Shown: piece by piece, positions 5,267 to 13,530 of the stretch
Position numbering within the stretch: position 1 is the first letter of the stretch
Layout of the letters: each line of letters starts with the position of its first letter
NCBI GenBank assembly: GCA_003558625.1
Contig: PWPP01000034.1
Location: 1 to 18,690, forward strand
Direction: 5' to 3'
Origin: Syntrophomonas sp.
GTDB taxonomy: Bacteria > Bacillota > Syntrophomonadia > Syntrophomonadales > Syntrophomonadaceae
Length of the DNA stretch: 18,690 bases
The notes under the pieces: generated by a model
The model's database searches: none
The model's input: the letters and a program-made list of their open reading frames with translations, nothing else
Told to the model about the DNA's origin: nothing
Program-made: the position numbers and the translations under genes

Positions 5267-6562
5267 ATGATTGAAAGATACACCCTTCCGCAAATGGGGA
5301 AGGTATGGTCCGAGGAAAGTAAATTGCAAAACTGGCTCAGAATAGAAATCGCCGCTTGTGAAGGATGGGCGCTTTTGGGGGTGATCCCCGGGCCGGTTGT
5401 GGAGAACATTAAGTCCCGAGCCCGTTTTAATCTGGAACGGGTTAAAGAAATCGAAGCCGAAGTGCACCATGATGTCATCGCCTTTCTGACCAATGTGGCG
5501 GAATATGTGGGAGAGGACTCGAAGTATATCCATCAGGGCCTCACTTCGTCGGACATCCTTGATACCGGAATCGCCATGCAAATGCGGGATGCGGCGGATT
5601 TGATCCTGGAAAAAATGGCAGTTTTAAAAGAGGTTATTGCCCAAAAAGCCCTGGCTTATAAATATACTCCCATCATTGGCAGAACCCATGGGGTGCACGG
5701 GGAACCAACCACTTTCGGCCTTAAACTGGCTGTTTGGTATACCGAGATGGAAAGAAACATGGAACGCCTGCGGCAGGCCCGGGAGGTGATTTCCTATGGT
5801 GCTATTTCCGGTGCCGTAGGCAATTTTGCCCACCTGGATCCCCGGGTGGAAGAGCATGTGTGTAAAACCCTGGGTCTGAAACCCTGTGAGGCTTCAACCC
5901 AAATCATCCAACGAGATCGCCATGCCCATTTTATGAGTATTCTGGCCGTAGCCGGCAGTTCCCTGGAAAAAATGGCTACCGAGGTCAGAAACTTACAGAG
6001 AACAGACCTGCTGGAGGTGGAAGAACCCTTTGCCCGAGGGCAGAAGGGCTCTTCGGCCATGCCCCATAAACGCAATCCCATGATTAGTGAAAGAGTAGCG
6101 GGTCTTTCCCGGATTTTAAGAGGCAATGCAGTTGCCGCCCTGGAAAACGTAGCGCTGTGGCATGAGAGAGATTTAACCCATTCCTCAGTGGAACGGGTCA
6201 TTATTCCTGACAGCTGTATTTTGCTGGACTATATGCTGCACCGTTTTACCGGGGTGATTAAAGAACTGGTGGTGTACCCGGAGCATATGGCGGCCAATAT
6301 AGAAAAGACCAGGGGCCTGATCTTTTCCCAGGAGTTAATGCTGGCTCTGGTCCACAAGGGTGTTTTGCGGGAAGAGGCGTATGCCCTGGTTCAGAACCAG
6401 GCATTACAGAGCTGGAATGAGAAGAAGGATTTTAAAAAGCTGGTGCAGGAAGACCAAAAGATCAGGAACTATATAAAGGAAGAAGAAATAGAGCACATCT
6501 TTGGCCAACCCCTGGATCGGACCAAGGTGGACTTTATTTTTCACCGCTGTGGATTAGGATAG
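5267..6562 (+). CDS. purB: Adenylosuccinate lyase
   Basis: The 431-residue product has the same length as the B. subtilis enzyme. It catalyses two beta-eliminations releasing fumarate: SAICAR to AICAR in IMP synthesis and adenylosuccinate to AMP. Visible motifs are TSSDILDT (93-100), GRTHGVHGEPTTFG (from 138, with the general-acid His141) and the fumarase/aspartase signature GSSAMPHKRNP (261-271, with the catalytic Ser on the flexible loop). His68 and His89 also match conserved active-site positions. The protein should be a cytoplasmic homotetramer. The start is an ATG 11 bases after purE, preceded by a purine-rich GGGGGGAAGG site. The operon position after purE, where Bacillus has purK-purB, is as expected except for the missing purK. 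Confidence 0.97.
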   Translation: MIERYTLPQMGKVWSEESKLQNWLRIEIAACEGWALLGVIPGPVVENIKSRARFNLERVKEIEAEVHHDVIAFLTNVAEYVGEDSKYIHQGLTSSDILDTGIAMQMRDAADLILEKMAVLKEVIAQKALAYKYTPIIGRTHGVHGEPTTFGLKLAVWYTEMERNMERLRQAREVISYGAISGAVGNFAHLDPRVEEHVCKTLGLKPCEASTQIIQRDRHAHFMSILAVAGSSLEKMATEVRNLQRTDLLEVEEPFARGQKGSSAMPHKRNPMISERVAGLSRILRGNAVAALENVALWHERDLTHSSVERVIIPDSCILLDYMLHRFTGVIKELVVYPEHMAANIEKTRGLIFSQELMLALVHKGVLREEAYALVQNQALQSWNEKKDFKKLVQEDQKIRNYIKEEEIEHIFGQPLDRTKVDFIFHRCGLG

Positions 6563-6573
6563 GAGGCAGATGG

Positions 6574-7557
6574 ATGCAGCCAAACCGGATCATTTACGAG
6601 GGCAAGGCCAAGAAAATATATGCTACCGGGGCAGAGAACCTGGTGTTAATGGTGTTTAAGGATGAAGCCACGGCTTTAGACGGGGCCAAAAAGGGGATTA
6701 TTGAAAATAAAGGGATTATGAATAACCGCATCTCCAATCTTCTTTATGAAGTGCTGGAGCAAAATGGGATAGAAACCCATTTGGTTAAACCTGTGGATGA
6801 TAGAAGTGTCTTAGTGAAGAAAATGGACATGGTTCCTCTGGAAGTGGTGGTCAGGAATGTTGTGGCCGGGAGTCTGGTGAAACGCCTGGGTAAGCCGGAA
6901 GGAACAGAACTTAAGAGTACGGTAGTGGAGTATTATTATAAAGACGATGCCCTGCATGATCCCATGGTGAATCAATGTCATATAAAAGCCATGGGTTGGG
7001 CCCAGCCTGAGCATTTAAAGGAAATGCAGGCCAGGGCCCTCGCCGTCAATACCATATTGAAAGAACTCTTTGCCCAGATAAATATCATTTTAGTCGACTT
7101 TAAACTGGAGTTTGGTTTTTATGAGGGCAGAATTGTTCTTGGTGATGAAATATCTCCCGACTCCTGCCGTTTATGGGACCGAAAGAGCCTGGAAAAACTA
7201 GACAAAGACCGTTTTCGCAGGGATATGGGCCAGGAGTCAGAAGCCTACCGGGAAGTCATGGTGCGTTTGGAGAAATATATGGCCAACCGCAGGGGCAACC
7301 GGTTAAAAGCCCGGGTATATATAACCCTGAAACCGGGGGTATTGGATCCCCAGGGAGAAGCGGTAAAAAAATCCCTCCATGTTCTGGGCTATGAAGAGGT
7401 TGAAGAAGTGAGAATGGGAAAATTTATCGAACTAGGGCTGCAGAGCCGGGATAAAAGCGCGGCCAAACGAGAAGTGGAGGAATTAAGCCATAAGCTCCTG
7501 GCGAATCCGGTCATTGAAGACTACCGGGTTGAGGTGCTGGAGGATGAAACAACATGA
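6574..7557 (+). CDS. purC: PurC-PurS fusion: SAICAR synthetase joined to the FGAM synthase PurS subunit
   Basis: The 327-residue frame contains two complete enzymes' worth of sequence. Residues 1 to about 238 are PurC (SAICAR synthetase), with the start IIYEGKAKKIY, 'KKGIIENKGIMNNRIS', 'PLEVVVRNVVAGS' and 'DFKLEFG...DEISPDSCRLWD'. Residues about 244-324 are PurS (KARVYITLKPGVLDPQGEAV, 'LGYEEVEEVRMGKFIEL', 'LLANPVIEDYRVEV'), normally a separate protein of about 84 residues that bridges PurL and PurQ. No stop or intergenic sequence lies between them. The ATG follows GGAGGCAGATGG closely. purQ overlaps the end by 4 bases (ATGA), so PurS stays next to its partners as in Bacillus. An internal ATG at 7279 with GGAG six bases before it could also yield free PurS. 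Confidence 0.93.
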   Translation: MQPNRIIYEGKAKKIYATGAENLVLMVFKDEATALDGAKKGIIENKGIMNNRISNLLYEVLEQNGIETHLVKPVDDRSVLVKKMDMVPLEVVVRNVVAGSLVKRLGKPEGTELKSTVVEYYYKDDALHDPMVNQCHIKAMGWAQPEHLKEMQARALAVNTILKELFAQINIILVDFKLEFGFYEGRIVLGDEISPDSCRLWDRKSLEKLDKDRFRRDMGQESEAYREVMVRLEKYMANRRGNRLKARVYITLKPGVLDPQGEAVKKSLHVLGYEEVEEVRMGKFIELGLQSRDKSAAKREVEELSHKLLANPVIEDYRVEVLEDETT

Positions 7558-8264
7558 AATTTGGCATAACCGTATTTCCGGGATCCAATTGTGACGCGGA
7601 TTGTTATTATGTGCTTAAAGACGTAATGAAGTACGAAGTCGAGTATATATGGCACCGGGATACTGATCTTAAAGGATGCGATGTTATCATATTGCCCGGC
7701 GGCTTTTCCTACGGGGACTATCTCCGGACTGGTGCGATTGCCCGTTTTTCTCCCGTGATGTCCCGGGTGGTTGATTTTGCCCGTGAAGGGGGATTGATCA
7801 TCGGGATTTGCAATGGTTTTCAGATACTCCTGGAAGCGGGCCTGCTCCCGGGAGCCATGCTCAGAAACCGCAGCCTGAGGTTTGTCTGTACCGGTGTTCA
7901 TTTACGGGTAAAAAGGAATGACACGCCCTTCTCCGGCTTTTTTGCCCAGAATGAAATCATCTCTTTGCCGGTGGCCCATGGAGAGGGGAACTACTTTTGT
8001 GATCCCGTTACCCTGGCCGAAATGGACAGGGCAGGCCAAATTCTTTTTACTTATTGCGGTCCCGGCGGAGAGGAAGGCCCGGAATACAACCCCAATGGGT
8101 CGCTGGCTCACATTGCCGGAATCACTAATAAGGAAGGCAATGTTTTGGGGTTAATGCCGCATCCGGAACGGGCAGCAGAAGATCTGCTGGGGGGAAGGGA
8201 TGGTTATAAACTGTTTGCTTCTATCGGTGACTATTTCAGCCGGTCCGGGAAGGGGGAGGCATGA
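7554..8264 (+). CDS. purQ: FGAM synthase glutaminase subunit
   Basis: The 236-residue class I glutamine amidotransferase provides ammonia to PurL for conversion of FGAR to FGAM. The catalytic triad is visible: Cys86 in GICNGFQ, and His203 and Glu205 in PHPERA; the oxyanion region is LPGGFSYGDYLRTG (48-61). Length fits B. subtilis PurQ (about 227). The gene overlaps purC-purS by ATGA and purL by ATGA, as expected for subunits of one complex (PurS-PurQ-PurL). The PurS subunit needed for assembly is supplied here by the upstream fusion protein. Confidence 0.97.
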   Translation: MKFGITVFPGSNCDADCYYVLKDVMKYEVEYIWHRDTDLKGCDVIILPGGFSYGDYLRTGAIARFSPVMSRVVDFAREGGLIIGICNGFQILLEAGLLPGAMLRNRSLRFVCTGVHLRVKRNDTPFSGFFAQNEIISLPVAHGEGNYFCDPVTLAEMDRAGQILFTYCGPGGEEGPEYNPNGSLAHIAGITNKEGNVLGLMPHPERAAEDLLGGRDGYKLFASIGDYFSRSGKGEA

Positions 8265-10468
8265 TGGCGCACATAAGCTTTATTGAGATGGGGCTGACCC
8301 AGGAAGAATTTGAACGGATCAACATGCTGTTGGGCCGGGAACCTAATGAAATCGAACTGGGCATGTTTGCCGTCATGTGGTCAGAGCACTGCAGTTATAA
8401 AAACTCCCGTCCCCTGCTCAGCATTTTTCCCACCCGGGGGCCCCGGGTGATCCAGGGGCCCGGGGAAAATGCCGGCATTATCGATATAGGAGATGGACAG
8501 GCTTTGGTCTTTAAAATAGAGAGTCACAATCATCCTTCTGCCATAGAGCCCTACCAGGGAGCAGCCACAGGAGTGGGAGGTATTGTGAGGGATATCTTCA
8601 CTATGGGAGCCAGACCGGTTGCGCTCCTTAATTCGCTGCGTTTTGGCGAGTTGGATCAGCCCCGGGTCCGGGAACTTTTTTCCGGTGTTGTGGCCGGCAT
8701 TTCCGGTTACGGAAATTGCATCGGCATACCCAATGTAGGCGGGGAAGTGTTCTTTCACCCCTCTTACCGGGATAATCCCCTGGTTAATGCCATGTGCGTG
8801 GGTTTGGTGGCGGTTGATGATATTGCTTATGCAGTGGCGGGAGAGCCAGGGAGTCTTCTCATGTTGGTGGGTTCAAAAACGGGCAGAGACGGGATTCATG
8901 GAGCTACCTTTGCTTCGGAGGAACTATCGGAGCAGTCCCGGGATAAGAGGCCGGCCGTCCAGGTAGGAGACCCTTTTATGGAAAAACTTCTCATCGAAGC
9001 TTGCCTGCAATTGATCCAAGAAGATTTAGTCGTCGGCATGCAGGATTTGGGAGCGGCCGGGCTTACCGGCTCAGTTGCGGAAGCAGCCAGCAAGGAGTGC
9101 AGGGGGGCCGTAATCGATGTCTTACAGGTGCCCCGCCGGGAAAAGGATATGACTCCATATGAAGTCATGCTTTCAGAATCCCAGGAACGGATGCTCATCA
9201 TTCCCCGGGAAGGGCAGGAAGACAGGATCCGGGCCATATTTGAACGATGGGGATTGGATGCGGCCGTAATCGGACGGGTAACCGGGGACGGAAAGTTCCG
9301 GGTGGTGGCAGGAGAGCAGGAACTGGCCCGGATACCGGTAAGGGCTTTAACGGAAGAATGTCCGGTCTATGTCAGGGATGAAAAAGAAGGAGATTATTTT
9401 GCTGCTGCCTGCGGGTATAATTTCGCCCAGCTCTCTTCACCAGACTTAAACCAGGCGCTGCGGGGTTTGCTGGCTTCCCCCAATATAGCCAGCAAGAAGT
9501 GGGTATATTCACAATATGATCACCAGGTTATGACCAACACCGTGATCCCTCCGGGGGGAGGTGAAGCAGCACTGTTAAGAATCAAAGGAACCAACAAAGG
9601 CATGGCATTGACCATTGACGGCAACAGCCGCTTAGTATACCTGGATCCGTACCGGGGAGGTTTGGCAGCCGTTTGTGAGGCAGCCCGCAATATAGCCTGT
9701 GTGGGGGCCAAACCCCTGGCCTTTACCAACTGCCTCAATTTCGGCAATCCCGAAAAACTAGATATATACTGGCAACTGAAGCAGGCCATCACCGGGATGG
9801 CGGAGGCGGCAGCATACCTGGAAACGCCAGTGGTCAGCGGCAATGTCAGTTTATATAATGAATCGGCGGCAGGAGCCGTTTTACCCACTCCTACCGTGGG
9901 CATGGTAGGAATCATTGCAGATGTCAGCAAGGGAGTAACCCGGTCTTTTAAACAGAGAGGGGACCTGATTATCCTTCTGGGAGGGTTCAGAGATGAACTG
10001 GGAGGCTCTGAATATATCAAAACATACCATGGCTTGGAAACCGGAGCGGTACCCCCGGTAAACCTTGAGGCGGAAAAAGGACTGATTGAACTGCTGCAGG
10101 AAGGGGCCGGTAAAGGATTGTTCCAATCCTGTACCGATATATCCCTGGGGGGGCTGGCAATAGTCCTGGCCAAATCCGCGATCATATCAGGGATGGGTTT
10201 TGACTTGAGCCTGCCGGATTTGGAAAAACCAATGGAAGCGCTACTATTTTCGGAAGCTCCGGGCAGAGTAGTGGTCAGTCTTAATCCGGCCAACCGGAAA
10301 CAGGTGGAACAGGCAGCCCAAAAATACGGAATTTTCATGGACGTATTAGGTTATACAGGAGGGGAAAAGATGGTTTTTAGAAATCTGAACCGGGAAATAA
10401 TTATGGCCCTCAAGGTGGAAGAAGCTTCCCAAATCTGGGAGGAGGCCCTAGCATGCTTGATGATTTAA
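8261..10468 (+). CDS. purL: FGAM synthase large (synthetase) subunit, small-type PurL
   Basis: The 735-residue protein is the ATP-dependent synthetase half of FGAM synthase, of the shorter type that needs separate PurQ and PurS. Motifs include MWSEHCSYKNS (39-49), ESHNHPSAIEPYQGAATGVGG (from 87), 'VGDPFMEKLLIEA' and 'MQDLGAAGLTGSVAEAASK' in the first half, and 'AFTNCLNFGNPEK', 'VVSGNVSLYNES' and 'DISLGGLAI' in the second; the protein is an internally duplicated AIR-synthetase fold. The start ATG overlaps the purQ stop; the next codon is also ATG. Its 3' end overlaps purF by 16 bases. Confidence 0.97.
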   Translation: MMAHISFIEMGLTQEEFERINMLLGREPNEIELGMFAVMWSEHCSYKNSRPLLSIFPTRGPRVIQGPGENAGIIDIGDGQALVFKIESHNHPSAIEPYQGAATGVGGIVRDIFTMGARPVALLNSLRFGELDQPRVRELFSGVVAGISGYGNCIGIPNVGGEVFFHPSYRDNPLVNAMCVGLVAVDDIAYAVAGEPGSLLMLVGSKTGRDGIHGATFASEELSEQSRDKRPAVQVGDPFMEKLLIEACLQLIQEDLVVGMQDLGAAGLTGSVAEAASKECRGAVIDVLQVPRREKDMTPYEVMLSESQERMLIIPREGQEDRIRAIFERWGLDAAVIGRVTGDGKFRVVAGEQELARIPVRALTEECPVYVRDEKEGDYFAAACGYNFAQLSSPDLNQALRGLLASPNIASKKWVYSQYDHQVMTNTVIPPGGGEAALLRIKGTNKGMALTIDGNSRLVYLDPYRGGLAAVCEAARNIACVGAKPLAFTNCLNFGNPEKLDIYWQLKQAITGMAEAAAYLETPVVSGNVSLYNESAAGAVLPTPTVGMVGIIADVSKGVTRSFKQRGDLIILLGGFRDELGGSEYIKTYHGLETGAVPPVNLEAEKGLIELLQEGAGKGLFQSCTDISLGGLAIVLAKSAIISGMGFDLSLPDLEKPMEALLFSEAPGRVVVSLNPANRKQVEQAAQKYGIFMDVLGYTGGEKMVFRNLNREIIMALKVEEASQIWEEALACLMI

Positions 10469-11835
10469 AGGACAAGTTTCATGATGAGTGTGGTATATTC
10501 GGGATCTATCTCAACCATCCCCGGCATGATAGTGAAGCGGCCCAGACCACCTTTTACGGCCTTTATGCTTTGCAGCACCGGGGGCAGGAAAGTGCCGGCA
10601 TTGCGGTTTCCGATTTAAAAAGGATTCAGCTTCATAAAGGCATGGGTCTGGCTTCAGAGGTGTTTTCTCCTGAGATTATCGCCCGCCTGCAGGGCCAGAT
10701 TGCTGTGGGCCATGTTCGCTACTCTACCACCGGGGAAAGCGGGGCGGTCAATGCCCAACCCCTGGTTTTCCATTATCTGAATGGGATGGTCGCTCTAGCC
10801 CATAACGGAAACCTGATTAATACCAAAGAGCTGAGAGCCAATCTCTCTGCCTATGGCTCGGTTTTCCAGACCACCACCGATACCGAAGTGGTTGCCAATC
10901 TGATGGCACGGTATTCAAAGGACCACATGGAAGATGCCCTGGCCAAATGTATGATTGATATGAAAGGTGCGTATTCTCTGATAATTATGACGGAAGACCG
11001 GTTGGTGGGGATCCGTGATCCCCTGGGTATCAGGCCCTTATGCCTGGGAGAAATGCAGGGCAGCTATATTCTGGCATCTGAAAGTGCCTCTCTGGATACG
11101 GTGGGGGCGAAGTTTGTCCGGGATATAAAACCGGGAGAAATCGTGGTGATAGATAAAACCGGTTTAAAATCTATCCAGGCCGTGCACTCCGGGCGCACAG
11201 CACACTGTATTTTCGAATATATTTATTTTGCCCGTCCCGATAGTACCATGGATGGGATCAATGTATACCAGGCCCGCAAGGCCATGGGCAGGCAACTGGC
11301 CCGGGAAGCGGACATTGGGGGAGACCTGGTAATTGCCGTTCCTGATTCAGGTACGGCAGCTGCCCTGGGTTATGCGGAAGAATCTGGTTTGCCTTTTGAG
11401 GAAGGACTGATTAAAAAACGCTATGTGGGCCGCACCTTTATTCAGCCTACCCAGGCCATCCGGGAACTGGGAGTAAAACTGAAACTGAATGCGGTACATG
11501 AAGTGGTCCGGGACAAAAGGGTAATCATGGTAGATGATTCCATAGTCCGGGGTACCACCAGCAAAAATATCGTAAAAATGTTGCGGGAAGCCGGGGCCAA
11601 AGAAGTGCATATGGTAGTAGCTTCTCCCCCTACCTGCCACCCTTGTTATTATGGTATTGACACTTCCCAGCGGGAAGAATTGATAGCCAATACCATGAGC
11701 ACAGAAGAAATAGCCCGGCATATCGGCGCCGACAGCTTACATTATATCAGTATGGAAGGCATGGTAAATGCCTTAATGCCTAAAACGGATGATTTCTGTA
11801 CCGCTTGTTTTAGCGGCGAATATCCCATTGCCTAG
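10453..11835 (+). CDS. purF: Amidophosphoribosyltransferase (committed step), Fe-S type
   Basis: The 460-residue enzyme turns PRPP and glutamine into phosphoribosylamine, the first committed step and the one that consumes the riboswitch ligand. It is of the Bacillus type: a short propeptide (12 residues) precedes Cys13 in DECGIFGIY, which becomes the N-terminal nucleophile after processing. Cysteines suited to binding a 4Fe-4S cluster are present (Cys252, Cys395 or Cys398, Cys449 and Cys452 of the C-terminal CTAC). The PRPP-binding motif is VIMVDDSIVRGTTS (357-370). The start lies inside the end of purL (16-base overlap), preceded by GGAGGAGG within purL. Fe-S PurF enzymes are oxygen-sensitive, in line with an anaerobic lifestyle, though Bacillus shares the trait. 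Confidence 0.97.
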   Translation: MLDDLKDKFHDECGIFGIYLNHPRHDSEAAQTTFYGLYALQHRGQESAGIAVSDLKRIQLHKGMGLASEVFSPEIIARLQGQIAVGHVRYSTTGESGAVNAQPLVFHYLNGMVALAHNGNLINTKELRANLSAYGSVFQTTTDTEVVANLMARYSKDHMEDALAKCMIDMKGAYSLIIMTEDRLVGIRDPLGIRPLCLGEMQGSYILASESASLDTVGAKFVRDIKPGEIVVIDKTGLKSIQAVHSGRTAHCIFEYIYFARPDSTMDGINVYQARKAMGRQLAREADIGGDLVIAVPDSGTAAALGYAEESGLPFEEGLIKKRYVGRTFIQPTQAIRELGVKLKLNAVHEVVRDKRVIMVDDSIVRGTTSKNIVKMLREAGAKEVHMVVASPPTCHPCYYGIDTSQREELIANTMSTEEIARHIGADSLHYISMEGMVNALMPKTDDFCTACFSGEYPIA

Positions 11836-11845
11836 GAGGGTTATT

Positions 11846-12880
11846 ATGAATGATGGCTATGATTATAAAAAAGCCGGGGTAGATATCGATGCGGCCAATC
11901 AGTCGGTAGAGATGATCAAAAAATGGGTGGACCGCACGAAGCGACCCGAGGTATTGTCCAGCCTGGGACAATTCGGGGGATTTTTTGCCCTGGATCCGGG
12001 GCGCTACCGGGAGCCGGTGTTGGTGTCTTCTACGGATGGGGTCGGAACGAAACTTCGGATTGCTCATTTGACGGGGAAACACGACACGGTTGGGATTGAT
12101 TTGGTGGCCATGTGTGTGAACGACATTTTGGTTCACGGGGCCGAACCCTTGTTTTTCCTGGATTATATTGCCCTGGGCCGCCTGATACCCCGGGTGGTAG
12201 AGGAACTGGTTATGGGTATCAGCCAGGGTTGCCTGGATGCCGGATGTGCCCTTATCGGAGGGGAAACGGCGGAAATGCCCGGATTTTATGGGGAGGATGA
12301 ATATGACCTGGCGGGATTTGCCGTAGGGGTAGCGGAACGTAACGGTCTTATTACCGGAGAGCATATATCCCCGGACGATATAATCATCGGACTGCCCTCT
12401 TCCGGTCTCCACTCTAACGGATATTCCCTGGCTCGCAAAGTGGTATTGGAAAAAGAGGGTCTGGCTCTGGGTCATTTTCAGGCGGAGCTGGGACATACCT
12501 GGGGTGAAGAAATGCTGATTCCTACCCGGATTTATGTCAGGCCGGTACTGTCTCTGTTAAAAGACATTGAGATTAAAGGGATGGCCCATATTACCGGGGG
12601 TGGCTTGGCAGACAACCTGGCCCGGATATTGCCGCCGGGCTTAAAAGGTGAAATCGAATTATCGTCCTGGGACATCCCCCCCGTCTTTAGCCTGATCCAG
12701 CAGTATGGCTCCATCCACCGGGATGAAATGTTTAGAACCTTTAATATGGGCATAGGTTTCCTCATGGTGGCAGCTCCGGAGAAGGCCGAACAGGGGATAA
12801 AATCCTTGCAGCTCGCAGGAGAAAAGCCTATAATCATAGGAAAAATAGGGTCAGGAGCAGAAGGGGTTATATTTAGATGA
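11846..12880 (+). CDS. purM: Phosphoribosylaminoimidazole (AIR) synthetase
   Basis: The 344-residue protein cyclises FGAM to AIR with ATP. Typical sequence includes YKKAGVDIDAAN (6-17), VSSTDGVGTKLRIA (60-73), MCVNDILVHGAEPLFFLDY (89-107), GGETAEMPGFY, 'GLPSSGLHSNGYSLAR' and 'HITGGGLADNL'. The length matches B. subtilis PurM (346). ATG 11846 is chosen because AGGAGGG, overlapping the purF stop, lies 5 bases before it; the same frame is open further upstream inside purF, giving an unlikely 19-residue extension. Its stop overlaps the purN start by 4 bases. Confidence 0.97.
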   Translation: MNDGYDYKKAGVDIDAANQSVEMIKKWVDRTKRPEVLSSLGQFGGFFALDPGRYREPVLVSSTDGVGTKLRIAHLTGKHDTVGIDLVAMCVNDILVHGAEPLFFLDYIALGRLIPRVVEELVMGISQGCLDAGCALIGGETAEMPGFYGEDEYDLAGFAVGVAERNGLITGEHISPDDIIIGLPSSGLHSNGYSLARKVVLEKEGLALGHFQAELGHTWGEEMLIPTRIYVRPVLSLLKDIEIKGMAHITGGGLADNLARILPPGLKGEIELSSWDIPPVFSLIQQYGSIHRDEMFRTFNMGIGFLMVAAPEKAEQGIKSLQLAGEKPIIIGKIGSGAEGVIFR

Positions 12881-13530
12881 TCAGATTGATGGAGCCGGGA
12901 CGCTTGCGGCTGGGGGTTTTGGCTTCCGGGCGGGGCAGTAATTTTATCGCCCTGTGGGAGGCCATAGAACGCCAGGATTTGAATGCGGAGATAAAAATCT
13001 TGATCAGTGATAAGGCTGATGCCCCGGCATTAGAAGCTGCCACTAAGCGAAACATACCCGCTGTTTTCATAAATCCCCAGGAATTTACCTTCCGCCAGGA
13101 ATATGAGCAGGCCCTGGTAGGAGAACTGATGCCCTTCAAAATCGATTTGCTGGTTTTGGCGGGATATATGCGAATAATCGGCAGCACCTTGCTGGGGACT
13201 TATAAAAACAGAGTGGTTAATATCCATCCGGCGTTGCTGCCGTCTTTTAAGGGACTACATGCCCAGGAGCAGGCTCTGGTTTACGGAGTGAAGTTCAGCG
13301 GGTGTTCGGTTCACCTGGTAGATGAGGGAGTGGATACCGGCCCCATCATTAAACAGGCAGTAGTGCCCGTAAGGCAGGACGACTCGGTTGAGAGTCTATC
13401 CCGACGTATTCTAAAGGAAGAACATAATATATACTGGCAATCCCTGCAGTTGTTGGCCCAGGGACAGGTTTACTTAAGCGGAAGAAGAATATACATAAAG
13501 GACCGGAACCAGGAGGTGGGAGAAAGGTGA
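12877..13530 (+). CDS. purN: Phosphoribosylglycinamide formyltransferase (10-formyl-THF dependent)
   Basis: The 217-residue enzyme transfers a formyl group from 10-formyltetrahydrofolate to GAR. Catalytic residues match the E. coli set with a constant offset of nine: Asn115 and His117 in VVNIHPALLPSFKG, and Asp153 in HLVDEGVDTGPII. The N-terminal Rossmann-like phosphate-binding loop is VLASGRGSNF (14-23). The N-terminus is slightly longer than usual; the in-frame Met5 could be an alternative start, but the ATGA overlap with purM favours the first ATG. The purN stop overlaps the purH GTG start. No formate-dependent purT is seen. Confidence 0.96.
   Translation: MIRLMEPGRLRLGVLASGRGSNFIALWEAIERQDLNAEIKILISDKADAPALEAATKRNIPAVFINPQEFTFRQEYEQALVGELMPFKIDLLVLAGYMRIIGSTLLGTYKNRVVNIHPALLPSFKGLHAQEQALVYGVKFSGCSVHLVDEGVDTGPIIKQAVVPVRQDDSVESLSRRILKEEHNIYWQSLQLLAQGQVYLSGRRIYIKDRNQEVGER

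Noticed and set aside
9520..10338. Long minus-strand ORF (272 codons) inside purL, and similar long antisense frames in purM and purH
   Set aside because: They are antisense shadows of highly conserved enzyme genes, with Ser/Pro/Arg-rich composition and no ribosome binding site.
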